From: a bacterium
GTDB taxonomy: Bacteria; 4484-113; JAFGCY01
Direction of reading: 5' to 3'
Length of the DNA: 64,000 bases
Assembly (NCBI GenBank): GCA_020849855.1
Contig: JADZFO010000021.1
Coordinates: 19,058 to 83,057 of the forward strand
A program made the translations under genes and the position numbers. The notes below the pieces were generated by a model. It made no database searches, was not told where the DNA came from, and worked only from the letters and a program-made list of their open reading frames with translations. The first letter of the stretch is position 1. The number at the start of each line of letters is the position of its first letter. This document shows, one piece after another, positions 36,561 through 45,354 of this stretch.

Positions 36561-37164
36561 GGCCCCGGCCGGCGGCCGGCCGGCGGGTCCCTGGGCCTGA
36601 GTTGAATTGCTTTGCAGAAGATCTCCCTGCGGCCCGCCCGGTATTTAACCTTGAGGCTCCAAATCGAACGTCATTTCGTTTCTGCACAGCACATTCTGAA
36701 GCGGGCCGGGGCAGCACTTTTAACCTTGAGGCCCTGAAATGCACCTAAAACTGCTGATCTCCAATTCGTCAAACTCATGCTTTTAACCTGAGTGCTCCGA
36801 AAACTGCCTAAGAAGACTGTTTTCACTTTTGCATCGCAAAAGAACTTAGCTCGCTCATCTTTTCACTCTCTTGTCTGACAGATTCAAAGCTGGCTTGCAG
36901 AACAGTGCAAGTCAAACCGGTAATGAAGCGGCTGGCCGCGCAATGCAGCCTGGCCGGCGCAAGAGCATACCCGCGTTTAAGCGCTTTGGCTGGACCGGTT
37001 GTGATAACAGCGGCCTTTGTCATAACTGGGCCAGCCTGGACCGGGCGCGGACTTTGCGCGGCAGTCCCCCCTGCCATCCGGCTTTGAGGGGCGCAGGCCG
37101 GCGCCCCTGCGTCCAGGCGGGACGACAGGCCGAACGACACGCCGGGGCCGTGCCTGCCTGGCTC
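36561..37164. other. Gene-free stretch with three TTTAACC repeats
   Basis: About 600 bases without a supportable gene; a 105-residue minus-strand frame at 36823-37140 has biased composition and no ribosome site. Read as given, TTTAACCTTGAGGC occurs at 36644 and 36719, and a variant TTTAACCTGAGTGC at 36782, spaced 75 and 63 bases. On the minus strand they would lie in the leader of the MacB-type gene. The region is less GC-rich than its surroundings between 36640 and 36900. Confidence 0.5.
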
Positions 37165-40100
37165 CTAGAGCCCGGCTGCGCTGAGGCGCTGGTTCAGTTC
37201 CAGCAGGCGGCGCAGGACTTCGTTCTCGTCGCGCCAGGTTTCTTCAGGCCAGCCATAGCAGGCACAGACAGCGGCATTGAGCTGCTCATGCAGCACCTGC
37301 AGTTCGGTCACCATGGCCTGATGCTCGGTCGTGAGTCCGCTCAGCGGCGTCTTGCCCTTGATCAGGTTGTAGAGCTTGGTCAGGCCGAGGTTCAGGGCCT
37401 TGCAGGCCGCCTGGCGCTTTTCATACAGCTCGCGGGCCACGGCGCTGACCCGCGCTGCCTGCGGCGTATCCGGCACCACGCGCGGGTTGTAGCTCAGCGC
37501 GTGCCCGTCCGAATGGAGCGCGGGACTGTGTCCCGTACTCTTCCCCTTTGCCCCTTCAACTGCTGCAGATGCAGCCTGCAAGTCGGCCTGTTTGCCGGCC
37601 TTCCTGGCGGATCGCGGCTTTGGCGCGGCCGCCTCCGCCGCAGAATACGGGACACTGTCCCGCGCTCCATCCTGAGCGCCATCTCCTGCAGCCAGCAGCA
37701 GCGGGAAGGGGAAGGTCTCGAAGATCGTCGTGTTGGTATAGCGCAGGTCGCCCTTCAGAGTTGACCCGCGGGCCCAGGCCCAGTACTCATGGATCGCCGA
37801 TTGCAGGATGCCGAAGTGGTAATAGGAGTCGAGGGCTATTACTTCAATGAGATTGGAGCACAATGTATTGCGATCCAAGAATGCTGCTAGCACATGTGGC
37901 GAAACGTGGGGGACGACAACAAACCTATCCAGATTGCTAATTGCCATGCGCATCTGCATTACAGTCCTTCTGAACTTTGTCCACTCAGTTTTCTCTTTTT
38001 CGGTCTTTCTGTTATTCGCTATCTTCAGTGGATAGACATGTTCTCTCAGATACTTCAATACAGCAGGATACAGCTTATGCTGTTCTTCTGAAACAAATGT
38101 AAAGTCTATGATCCATCTAGTGGCTGATGCATCAATCGATCGGTTCAAATCTCTGCCGTCTATAAACGGCATAATGACATTTGCGGATTGTGCATCTTCG
38201 AGAAGTAGCCTCTCCCGCGTCTCTCTATCAATAATGAACTGCTCACAACCAGGTTCAATCCCTTTGAAGCAAAGCATCTCGTTTGCTCTGATTGCCTTAG
38301 CAGAGGACATGTCCGTGCCTGCGGAGAGTTGCGCCCCCAGACTAATGACAGCCGTTCCTGCAAGGATGAGCTGTCCGTCGAATTTGCTCGAAATCCAGTT
38401 AACGATGCTCACATGGACTGCAGCTTCTCCTGGCCAAGGATAACTCTTCCATGCATCATGGATGGTTCCCCCAGCTTCAATGATCTTGTCAAGGCTGGCC
38501 TCACGGCTCTCATTCTGAGCGATGCTATTACTGCTTACAAAGCCCGCCCGCTCGCCCTTGCGCAGGGCAGCGATGGCTTTGGGATACCAGTAAGTCACGA
38601 GGTCGGCATTGCGATTGTTTGGAAAGGCTTTATGCAATTGATCAACATAGTCATCCCCGAGAGCAGCTCGCATCTTGTGTCTTCCCATAAACGGCGGATT
38701 CCCGATGATCGCCAATTCTCGGGGGTCATCTTTTTCGCGCGGGAACCAGTCAGTGAAAAGCGCGTCGGCGCAGATGATGTTGTCTTTCAGTGACTTCAGC
38801 GGCAGGATGGACTCGCCAAGGTCCAGCTCCTGATTGGCCAGATGCTCGCCGATCCACAGCACCACCCGCGTCAGGGTGACGGCCCAGGGCTGGATGTCAA
38901 TGCCGTGCAGGTTGGCGACGGTGAAGTAGGGCCCCGGAGGGCAGGAGCGGTACTCGCCCTTCTTGCGCCCGACCTTATAGCAGCGCTCCCACTCGTTCAT
39001 CATGTAGCGCTCCAGGCGCTTCATTTCGCGGTAGGCGATATACAGGAAGTTGCCACAGCCGCAGGCCGGGTCGAGGATGTGGTAATCCCGCAGCTTGTTA
39101 AGCAGGGCCATGAAGTCCTGATGGTTGCGGCAGGCGGCGATGCGCTCGCGCCAGGGCCGCACCACGGTGGGCTCCACCACCTTCATGATGTCCTCATGGC
39201 CGGTGAAGTGCGCGCCCAGCTCATGGCGCAGGTCGCGGTCCAGCGCCATCTCGAAGATGCTGCCGAAGACCTCCGCGCGCACCTCGCGCCAGTCAAAGCC
39301 CTTCGCCGCAGCGTGGAACTGGGTCAGCATGCCCCGCTCAAGCCGCACGGCGGGGTAGTTGCCGTCATAGAGCTCGCCGTTGACGAAGGGCACATCCGGG
39401 TTTGAGCGCTCGGCGGGGTCGGCGCGGTCGAAATCCATGAAGAGGGAGATGACCGGGGCGAGATCGTCAATCTTCAGGGCCTTGTCGATGGCCACGGTGA
39501 AGAGCTTGCTGGGGATCAGGCCGGAGTCTTCGGCGAACATGGCGAAGACGCATTCCAGCGCGAACTTGGTCAGGCGCTCGCGGACGGCCTCGCGCTCTCG
39601 CTCGGGGGCTTCATAGACCTTGGTCTGGATCACGCGGCCGATCTGGCCGGCAATCTCGCGGGTGACTTTCTCAGAGTGGCTGAGGACGCCGGCTTCCTGC
39701 CCGCGCAGGAAGAGCAGGGCATCCGGGTTATCCGGCAGCGCCTCAAGCTTCAGCGTGAAGAGCGGGTCGCGGGTGCCGCCCGCCTGCGCGGTGTCCCAGA
39801 CCCAGATTTCCCGGAAATTGCAGAGCACGACATAGCGCGTCTGCATCGGGATCCAGTAACGGAAGACCTGCTCGACATGGTCGGCGAGCTTCTCATTTGG
39901 CCCTTTCATTTCCCAGATGCAGATCTCGGGAAGATAGAGGTCCATCCGCTCCTGGGAGTACTCTTCCTTGCGGCCTTCTCCAAAGAGCCCGCCGTTGCTG
40001 GGCTTGCGGATCTTGAGCGGGTGCTGCTCAAAGACGCGGCCGGGGATGTATTCGACCTCATAGGCCTGCAGCAGATCTGCGCAGAAGCTTTGCGCCGAGC

Positions 40101-40194
40101 TCATCTCAGTCATCATGTGGTCGTGGATTCGATCCAGCCATTTGCGGCTGAAGCGCTGCAGGCGCTCAGGAAGGCTGAGGACATTTATGGCCAT
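37165..40194 (-). CDS. MmeI-like type II restriction-modification enzyme (single-chain)
   Basis: A 1009-residue bifunctional enzyme that probably methylates adenine and cleaves at a distance from its site. An N-terminal PD-(D/E)xK nuclease is visible: Asp85 and Glu95-x-Lys97 (RMDLYLPEICIWEMKG). A helical spacer follows, then the methyltransferase: motif I DPACGCGNF at 375-383 and motif IV NPPF at 499-502, marking an N6-adenine enzyme. The target-recognition region (about 560-830) is clearly AT-richer than both ends, suggesting exchange of specificity by recombination. Residues 840-895 are an Ala/Lys-rich linker containing two inverted palindromic repeats. A C-terminal helical segment (EKRQAACKALNLGLTKLYNL) closes it. 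Defence against phage is the likely role; no separate modification gene is needed. Confidence 0.85.
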   Translation of the reverse strand: MAINVLSLPERLQRFSRKWLDRIHDHMMTEMSSAQSFCADLLQAYEVEYIPGRVFEQHPLKIRKPSNGGLFGEGRKEEYSQERMDLYLPEICIWEMKGPNEKLADHVEQVFRYWIPMQTRYVVLCNFREIWVWDTAQAGGTRDPLFTLKLEALPDNPDALLFLRGQEAGVLSHSEKVTREIAGQIGRVIQTKVYEAPEREREAVRERLTKFALECVFAMFAEDSGLIPSKLFTVAIDKALKIDDLAPVISLFMDFDRADPAERSNPDVPFVNGELYDGNYPAVRLERGMLTQFHAAAKGFDWREVRAEVFGSIFEMALDRDLRHELGAHFTGHEDIMKVVEPTVVRPWRERIAACRNHQDFMALLNKLRDYHILDPACGCGNFLYIAYREMKRLERYMMNEWERCYKVGRKKGEYRSCPPGPYFTVANLHGIDIQPWAVTLTRVVLWIGEHLANQELDLGESILPLKSLKDNIICADALFTDWFPREKDDPRELAIIGNPPFMGRHKMRAALGDDYVDQLHKAFPNNRNADLVTYWYPKAIAALRKGERAGFVSSNSIAQNESREASLDKIIEAGGTIHDAWKSYPWPGEAAVHVSIVNWISSKFDGQLILAGTAVISLGAQLSAGTDMSSAKAIRANEMLCFKGIEPGCEQFIIDRETRERLLLEDAQSANVIMPFIDGRDLNRSIDASATRWIIDFTFVSEEQHKLYPAVLKYLREHVYPLKIANNRKTEKEKTEWTKFRRTVMQMRMAISNLDRFVVVPHVSPHVLAAFLDRNTLCSNLIEVIALDSYYHFGILQSAIHEYWAWARGSTLKGDLRYTNTTIFETFPFPLLLAAGDGAQDGARDSVPYSAAEAAAPKPRSARKAGKQADLQAASAAVEGAKGKSTGHSPALHSDGHALSYNPRVVPDTPQAARVSAVARELYEKRQAACKALNLGLTKLYNLIKGKTPLSGLTTEHQAMVTELQVLHEQLNAAVCACYGWPEETWRDENEVLRRLLELNQRLSAAGL
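37512..37672. repeat. Pair of inverted palindromic repeats inside the restriction gene
   Basis: AATGGAGCGCGGGACTGTGT at 37512-37531, continuing CCCGTACTCT, matches almost base for base the reverse complement of 37643-37670 (ATGGAGCGCGGGACAGTGTC, then CCGTATTCT). Each unit has its own small hairpin, CGGGAC/GTCCCG. The pair brackets about 110 bases and lies in frame within the linker-coding part of the MmeI-like gene. Confidence 0.8.
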
Positions 40195-40237
40195 TGGAGT
40201 AATTTTAGGCCAGACCAGCCTTCGCGTGGAGGTTGCA

Positions 40238-40282
40238 GGTCAAGACCCGCCCCAGCGAGAAGAAGGCGGGTCAAGACCCGCC
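40238..40282. repeat. GGCGGGTCAAGACCCGCC palindrome with half-copy
   Basis: Perfect 8-base arms GGCGGGTC/GACCCGCC around AA at 40265-40282, preceded by the half-copy GGTCAAGACCCGCC at 40238-40251. It lies between the divergent restriction gene and thpR and is similar in style to the other GC-rich hairpins of the window. Confidence 0.75.
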
Positions 40283-40351
40283 ACTACAAAGTAAAGGCAC
40301 GAGGGTATAATCGCCTGAGGTGGGCGCCAAGTTTGCTGCAGGGGTGGGCCA

Positions 40352-40957
40352 ATGAGACCGCGCTATGACCCGCGCGTATTTCTGGCTCTGTGTTTCTCCC
40401 GCATCACGCAGGACAAGCTGGCCGCGCTGCAGCAGCAGCTGCGCCCCCAGCTCACCAACTGGCACTGGATCCCGCCCTATAACACCCACCTGACCCTGCG
40501 CTTCTTTGGCGAGGTCCAGGAGTCGGTGGTGGCGGATATTGACGCCGGCTGCCGCGAGATCGCGCCGAAACTTTCGCCTTTCCAGTTCAACATCACCCGC
40601 ATCGATTTCTTCGGCAAGCCCGAACACGCGCGGGTGCTGTTTGCCACCGGCGATATCACCTCCGGCATGCTGAGCCTGGTCAAGGCCCTGCAGGCGCGCT
40701 TCCCCGAGCAGGGTGAGGAGCAGCGCCGCGAGTTCCGCCCGCATATCACCCTGGCCAAGGCGCGCAAGAGCATGGACTTCCGCGACGAAGCGAAGAACGC
40801 AAGGGTGCTGGCCCGCCTGCGCGACCAGGGCCCGCCCGAAGGCCTCGACCTGAACACCGTGCACCGCGAACTGGTGCTGATGGAGACGGTCTGGGTCGGC
40901 CGGGCGGTGGAGTACCAGTCCCGGGCGCGCTATCCCCTGGAGGCTGTGGAGCCTTAG
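40352..40957 (+). CDS. thpR: RNA 2',3'-cyclic phosphodiesterase (2'-5' RNA ligase family)
   Basis: A 201-residue member of the 2H phosphoesterase superfamily (ThpR/LigT), which opens 2',3'-cyclic phosphate RNA ends and can make 2'-5' links in vitro. Both HxTx motifs are present: YNTHLTLRFFGEV and FRPHITLAKARK, giving the two catalytic histidines. The start VFLALCFSRITQDKLAALQQ and the end VHRELVLMETVWVGRAVEY match the family (usual length 175-200). ATG at 40352. It is convergent with the propeller gene, their stops overlapping in TTAG. No RNA-repair partner nearby. Confidence 0.88.
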   Translation: MRPRYDPRVFLALCFSRITQDKLAALQQQLRPQLTNWHWIPPYNTHLTLRFFGEVQESVVADIDAGCREIAPKLSPFQFNITRIDFFGKPEHARVLFATGDITSGMLSLVKALQARFPEQGEEQRREFRPHITLAKARKSMDFRDEAKNARVLARLRDQGPPEGLDLNTVHRELVLMETVWVGRAVEYQSRARYPLEAVEP

Positions 40958-42411
40958 CTCTGGCCCGGGCGCGTAAGCTGGTAGACCCGCAGCTCATTGG
41001 CCTGCCCGCCGACAACCAGCAGGCGGCCGTCCGGCCGCAGCTCACAGCGCCGGCAATCGCCATCCACCAGGTAGCGCTTGGCGTTATAGAGGTTGAACTG
41101 CCAGAGCTGCTTCTCGCTGGCCTCGACCCGGTTAACCAGCAGGGCATAGCCGCTGTCGGGCAGCAGCTCAAGGTCCACCGGCTCGGAGTTCAGCAGCAGG
41201 GAGCCCTTCTGCTGTGAGGGTTCGCCGCCGCGCGGGGAGAACTTGATGTGGTAGGGCGCGGCGGCCTTCGGCGCGCTCTGGTAAGCCGCGGCGGAGCCCC
41301 AGGGCGCCTCGCCATAGAGCAGCAGGTTGCCCTGCTCGGGGCTGAACTCCCACTGCATGCGCTCAAGGTCAAAGCGGGCGATCCCCGGCCCGGCCTGGAA
41401 CTGGCCGTTGTGAACCTCGGCGCTGACCGCGAAGCCCTGATGCTCCACGGCGCTGTTCCACCACATGGCGTGGATGAAGTTCAGGTCCGCCGGGCTGAGG
41501 CGCCAGAGCTGGCGGCCGGCCTGCAGGTCCAGGGCCAGCAGGCTGCAGTCCGAGCCTTCCCTGAAACCGTCATGGGCCAGGACCAGATAGCGGTCATCGG
41601 GGCTGAAAAGCAGGGTGCCGACCTGCATCCCGGCCGGCAGAGCGAGCTGGACGAGATGTACATCCGCCGGGCTGAGCGCAGCAAAGTCCGGCTGCGGCCA
41701 GCTTGCCGGCGCAGGTATGACAGCTGCATCAACAGGCGCAGATCCCGGCTCGGCAGCACCCGCGGCTGCGTCCTGCACCGGCTTTCCTGAGGCGGCCAGA
41801 ACGCCCAGCTCAAGCACGGCATTGTTGGCCTTCTTGGCTGCGGTCAGCGGCGGATCGGCCGGCGGGGGATCCGCGGCCGGCTGCGGCTGCGCCGCCGCAG
41901 CCATGTCCAGCGCCGGCGCCGGGACGCCCAGGCTGAGCAGGGCCAGCTGGCGCTGGCCGTTATCGGTGAACCACTGCAGGGCCAGGTAGTGTCCGCCGGG
42001 GCTGAGCTGCAGGCGCAGACGGTCATGCAGGGCCGGGGGGCAGACCTGGGAGAGGATTTCGCTGGAAACCAGCACTTCACTTGCCGAGGGCTGCAGGCCG
42101 GCCTTGAGCAGCTCGGCGCCGCCGGGGCCAAGGCTGAGCACCAGCAGATGCTGGTCCCCCAGCCAGCAGGCATCCAGGGCCAGGCCGGAAGAAGGGGAGA
42201 AGCTGCTCTGGCGGCTGAAGCGCAGCTCGCCGGGCGGCGGTGCTTCAGGTTTAGGCTGGCGGGTGCGCGCAAGGGCGCTGGTGATTCCGGAGGGCAGGAG
42301 CAGAATCAGCACAAGGGCGATTAATGCCAGCGCAGACAGCGGCGGGCCAAAGCGCGGCGCAGGTCGGCCGGCACTGGCTTTGGGCCCGCCAAGATCAGAA
42401 CTCACGGTCAC
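40954..42411 (-). CDS. Exported or membrane-anchored beta-propeller-like protein
   Basis: A 485-residue protein starting at GTG 42411 with a hydrophobic segment (LSALALIALVLILLLPSGIT) after a 25-residue polar n-region, so it is anchored or exported. The remainder has repeated strand motifs of the WD40/Tol-type propeller kind: ACWLGDQHLLVLSLGPGG, LQLSPGGHYLALQWF, LLFSPDDRYLVLAHDG and LRPDGRLLVVGGQANELRVY. A Pro/Ala-rich spacer interrupts it (QPQPAADPPPADPPLTAAKK). Such propellers bind proteins; no enzyme signature is visible. It is followed upstream by acpP with only 30 bases between, but the functions appear unrelated. Confidence 0.65.
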   Translation of the reverse strand: MTVSSDLGGPKASAGRPAPRFGPPLSALALIALVLILLLPSGITSALARTRQPKPEAPPPGELRFSRQSSFSPSSGLALDACWLGDQHLLVLSLGPGGAELLKAGLQPSASEVLVSSEILSQVCPPALHDRLRLQLSPGGHYLALQWFTDNGQRQLALLSLGVPAPALDMAAAAQPQPAADPPPADPPLTAAKKANNAVLELGVLAASGKPVQDAAAGAAEPGSAPVDAAVIPAPASWPQPDFAALSPADVHLVQLALPAGMQVGTLLFSPDDRYLVLAHDGFREGSDCSLLALDLQAGRQLWRLSPADLNFIHAMWWNSAVEHQGFAVSAEVHNGQFQAGPGIARFDLERMQWEFSPEQGNLLLYGEAPWGSAAAYQSAPKAAAPYHIKFSPRGGEPSQQKGSLLLNSEPVDLELLPDSGYALLVNRVEASEKQLWQFNLYNAKRYLVDGDCRRCELRPDGRLLVVGGQANELRVYQLTRPGQS

Positions 42412-42443
42412 GAAGGGCTCCGGCCGTGGATGGAAGCGGGCTT

Positions 42444-42683
42444 TTAGCCCTCGCCGCGCGCGCGGTCGATTGCGCCGGCGACGTCGCCCACCGTCTTGAA
42501 CTTCTCAGTCTCTTCGTTGCTGAATTCAAGCTGGTAGCGCTCTTCGATGGCCATCATGAGATCAGCCAGATCCAGCGAGTCGGCACCGAGGTCGTCGGTG
42601 AAGCTGGATTCGGGCTTAATGTTGTCCGGATCGACTGAGAGCTTGCTGGCGATGATCTCGCGGATCTCGTCAAAAACGGCCAT
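42444..42683 (-). CDS. acpP: Acyl carrier protein
   Basis: A 79-residue acidic carrier protein of fatty-acid synthesis. The phosphopantetheine site is Ser36 in DDLGADSLDLADLMMAIEE, and the flanking four-helix pattern (FDEIREIIASKLSVDPDNIK, ERYQLEFSNEE, KTVGDVAGAIDRA) is standard. I start at ATG 42683; an upstream in-frame ATG at 42698 would add MGEEP. The gene lies 59 bases downstream of rpmF on the same strand. The fabH, plsX, fabD and fabG genes, which in many bacteria fill the space between rpmF and acpP, are absent here. Confidence 0.95.
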   Translation of the reverse strand: MAVFDEIREIIASKLSVDPDNIKPESSFTDDLGADSLDLADLMMAIEERYQLEFSNEETEKFKTVGDVAGAIDRARGEG

Positions 42684-42757
42684 CGGTTCTTCCCCCACAG
42701 TATTTATGGTGAGATAGAGCTTTACAGCCGGCAGCGCCTGCCGCCGGCATGGGCTGG

Positions 42758-42973
42758 CTACTGGTCGTCGCGCTGGCGCTTGACGCGCTCACGCTTGACC
42801 ACCACCTGGCGGCCGGCGTACCAGCCGCAGGCCATGCAGGCAAAATGCGAGCGCTTCATCGCACCGCACTTCGGGCAGGTGCCGACCTCCGGAGCCGAAA
42901 TCTGGCTCAGGAAGTTCTTGGCCCGCCGGCTGCGCGAATGACTGCGACAGATCTTGTATTTTGGAAGAGGCAT
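42758..42973 (-). CDS. rpmF: Ribosomal protein bL32
   Basis: Large-subunit ribosomal protein of 71 residues. The start MPLPKYKICRSHSRSRRAKN and the zinc ribbon CPKCGAMKRSHFACMACG (Cys-x2-Cys, then Cys-x2-Cys) are diagnostic; the four Cys mean the zinc-binding form. The tail is basic (RQVVVKRERVKRQRDDQ). GGCGGTACGC is just before the ATG at 42973. Probably the first gene of a two-gene unit with acpP, divergent from the beta-barrel gene at 43131. Confidence 0.95.
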   Translation of the reverse strand: MPLPKYKICRSHSRSRRAKNFLSQISAPEVGTCPKCGAMKRSHFACMACGWYAGRQVVVKRERVKRQRDDQ

Positions 42974-43090
42974 AGCGTACCGCCTTTCTAGGGAAGGGGG
43001 ATTATAGGGTTTTCCGGCTTCCTGTCAACACTTGGCCCCTTCTCTCAGGCGCCCGCGGGGCCCTTCCGGAGGGCCTGCCGTAAAGCTGCG

Positions 43091-43119
43091 TTTACTTTTA
43101 ACATACTTATACATATAAT
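43091..43119 (+). promoter_or_regulatory. Promoter of the beta-barrel gene
   Basis: TTTACT at 43091-43096, exactly 17 bases, then a perfect TATAAT at 43114-43119. The predicted RNA start is near 43126, only about five bases before the ATG at 43131, so the message would be almost leaderless. A GTG at 43122 would lie upstream of the RNA start. Confidence 0.65.
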
Positions 43120-43130
43120 CAGTGCTTCGG

Positions 43131-45257
43131 ATGCGTCTAGGCTGGGCCACAGTTGTGTGCGCGTCCGCGGGGGCGGGGCTGCTGTTCATGGGCACAGCCC
43201 GGTCTGCTGCGGCTGCGGAATCGCGCGCCCGGGAGGTCCCCGCCGACAGCACCGCGCTGGAGGTCAGCCCCGGCAGCCTGGATGCATCAGGCCCCGGGCA
43301 GGACGGCCCGGCGCCCGGCGAAGATTCAACCTATGCCCCGGAAAGCTCGGTCTTTGAGCAGCTCCAGGCCGGCGGCGAATTCGACCCTGAACTGGCCCGC
43401 CGCGTGCTGGATGAGAGCGGCAGCCTGCTGGACGGCGTGTACCTGCCGGACGCGGCTGACCCGGCCCTGCTTGAAGAGCTGAGCCTGCGTTATGCCCTGC
43501 TGGCCGAGCTGGACCGCCGCATTGCCCAGGAGGACGCGCTGAAGATCAGCAGCGTGGCCCGCGGCGAGCGCGAGCCGGACAGCGCCGGCACCAGCCTTGG
43601 CGAGCTGGCCGCGGCCGGCCGTGAGCTGAGCAGCTCCGACCTGGCCCGCCTGGCGCAGCAGTCGCCGGGGCCGGGTGGCTACCGCTACTGGCGCGACGAG
43701 ATCGGCGGCATGATGGCCCGCATCGATAGCTATCTGGTTGAGGTGGGCTGGGACAACAAGAAGCGCTCGGGCAAGTATGACCCGCTGATGAACGAGCTGC
43801 ACAAGTCGGTCTTCCCTATTGAGGACCGCAAGGACTTCATCAGCCGCTATATCGACGGCGGCAACCAGGCCCGCGGCCTCTTTGAGGACGAGTGCGGCGA
43901 CAAGGAATACAAGCGCCGCGAGTGGGACTTCAGCGGCGAGATCACCTTCAACTCCGGCGAGGGCAGCTTCAACAAGGAAGAGCAGCAGGCCTTCAGCCTG
44001 GAGCAGCGCCTGAAGATGCCCTCTGGCAAGGAATTCAGCTTCTATCAGCGCTATGACCTGGACCACAGCTATGTGGACTCCAGCACCCTGAGCATCGGTG
44101 GCGAGCAGAAGCTGCCGGACCTGCTTTGGAACGGCAAGCTGCGCCTGAAGGAAGAGTTCCGGCTTTACACCGACCGCAACGCCAGCTTCAACAACCGCCA
44201 GGACGGCCTGTTCCAGCTGGACTTCGACCCGAACTGGGCCGGCGGGCGCTGGAAGGCGGACATCGCCTACAAGTACAACATCAAGGAGTACGAGACCTTC
44301 TCGCCGCGCTCCTACCGCCAGAACCGCGCCAAGCTGAAGCTGGAGCACCAGTTCAGCAAGGACCTCAGCGCCAGCGTGCATGCCAGCAACGACGACTATA
44401 CCTACAGCTTCGGCTCCAACCGCGGCAACACCAAGCGCGAGCTGGGCGGCGAGGCGCAGTGGCAGGTCAATGACCAGCTCAGCCTGAGCACCAGCGTTGA
44501 GCATGAGGAGAAGGAGTACGAGGTCCGCAAGAGCCGCGGTTATGAGCAGGACCGCTGGGAGGCGGGCCTGCGCTGGCAGCCCGACCAGCAGAGCTCCATC
44601 GACCTGAACACGAGCCTGACGGACTATGACTCGCCCTTCAGCCCTGACCGCAACTATGAGGACCAGTCGCTGCGCCTGCGGGCCCAGCGCAGCTTCAGCC
44701 CGCGCTGGCAGGGCGATCTGAGCCTGAGCCGCCGCAGCAAGGTCTTTGACGTCGACCCCTTTAATGATGTGGATTCCGACAGCTTCGGCGCCGGCCTGAG
44801 CTACCGGCCCGACAAGGACTGGAGCTTCTATGTCAACCTGGCGGCGGACAGCTTTGATTACGCCAACCCCGACCGCGCCTATGACAACGAGCGCCTGAGC
44901 CTTGGCGCGTCCTACCGCCATGACGACTTCAGCGCCGGGGCGGACTGGTCCATCAACTCAAGCTCCTACAGCTCCGACCCCAACCGCAACTATGACAACA
45001 CTTCGCTGGGCCTGAACGCAGGCTATCAGTGGGGCCGCCACGACCTGAGCGCCTATTACAACCGGGGCCAGCTGGACCAGGCGGACCCCGCCAGCACCAG
45101 CGAATACACCGACAGCGCCTTTGGCGGCCGCTGGCAGTTCAAGCTGAGCCGGGAGTTCGACCTGAGCCTGAGCTATGACCGTTCCAACCGCGAATACACG
45201 GCCGCCGACAGTTTGAAAGACACGCGCTTTGAGGCCCGGCTAGAGTTTGAACTCTAG
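43131..45257 (+). CDS. Predicted outer-membrane beta-barrel protein
   Basis: A 708-residue protein with signal peptide (MRLGWATVVCASAGAGLLFM, cleavage near ARSAAAA). Residues 30-240 are a soluble, helical part (LEELSLRYALLAELDRRIAQ). From about residue 260 the sequence is a long series of alternating strands and short Asp/Asn turns, for example LSLSTSVEHEEKEYEVRK, QSSIDLNTSLTDYDSPF, SLGASYRHDDFSAGADWSIN, and it ends in RFEARLEFEL, as transmembrane barrels do. The strand number (about 24-28) and the long Asp/Tyr-rich loops recall MtrB/PioB- or DUF-type barrels, but I cannot name the family. The repeats are similar to one another (SFSPDRNYEDQS, DPNRNYDNTS, NPDRAYDNER). Confidence 0.75.
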   Translation: MRLGWATVVCASAGAGLLFMGTARSAAAAESRAREVPADSTALEVSPGSLDASGPGQDGPAPGEDSTYAPESSVFEQLQAGGEFDPELARRVLDESGSLLDGVYLPDAADPALLEELSLRYALLAELDRRIAQEDALKISSVARGEREPDSAGTSLGELAAAGRELSSSDLARLAQQSPGPGGYRYWRDEIGGMMARIDSYLVEVGWDNKKRSGKYDPLMNELHKSVFPIEDRKDFISRYIDGGNQARGLFEDECGDKEYKRREWDFSGEITFNSGEGSFNKEEQQAFSLEQRLKMPSGKEFSFYQRYDLDHSYVDSSTLSIGGEQKLPDLLWNGKLRLKEEFRLYTDRNASFNNRQDGLFQLDFDPNWAGGRWKADIAYKYNIKEYETFSPRSYRQNRAKLKLEHQFSKDLSASVHASNDDYTYSFGSNRGNTKRELGGEAQWQVNDQLSLSTSVEHEEKEYEVRKSRGYEQDRWEAGLRWQPDQQSSIDLNTSLTDYDSPFSPDRNYEDQSLRLRAQRSFSPRWQGDLSLSRRSKVFDVDPFNDVDSDSFGAGLSYRPDKDWSFYVNLAADSFDYANPDRAYDNERLSLGASYRHDDFSAGADWSINSSSYSSDPNRNYDNTSLGLNAGYQWGRHDLSAYYNRGQLDQADPASTSEYTDSAFGGRWQFKLSREFDLSLSYDRSNREYTAADSLKDTRFEARLEFEL

Positions 45258-45283
45258 CACCTCAAAATTTGACCTGATACTGC

Positions 45284-45312
45284 TTGACAATATATCTATT
45301 TATACATATACT
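45284..45312 (+). promoter_or_regulatory. Near-consensus sigma70 promoter
   Basis: TTGACA at 45284-45289, 17 bases, TATACT at 45307-45312. The spacer is AT-rich and repeats the TATACATATA seen in the 43091 promoter. It drives the gene at 45355, leaving a leader of about 35 bases with AGGAGG at 45342-45347. Confidence 0.85.
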
Positions 45313-45354
45313 TTGAGGGGTTCTCTTACAACCATCCTTTTAGGAGGATACTAT

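Noticed and set aside
36823-37140. 105-residue minus-strand frame before the restriction gene
   Set aside because: Biased composition, no ribosome site, no recognisable segment.
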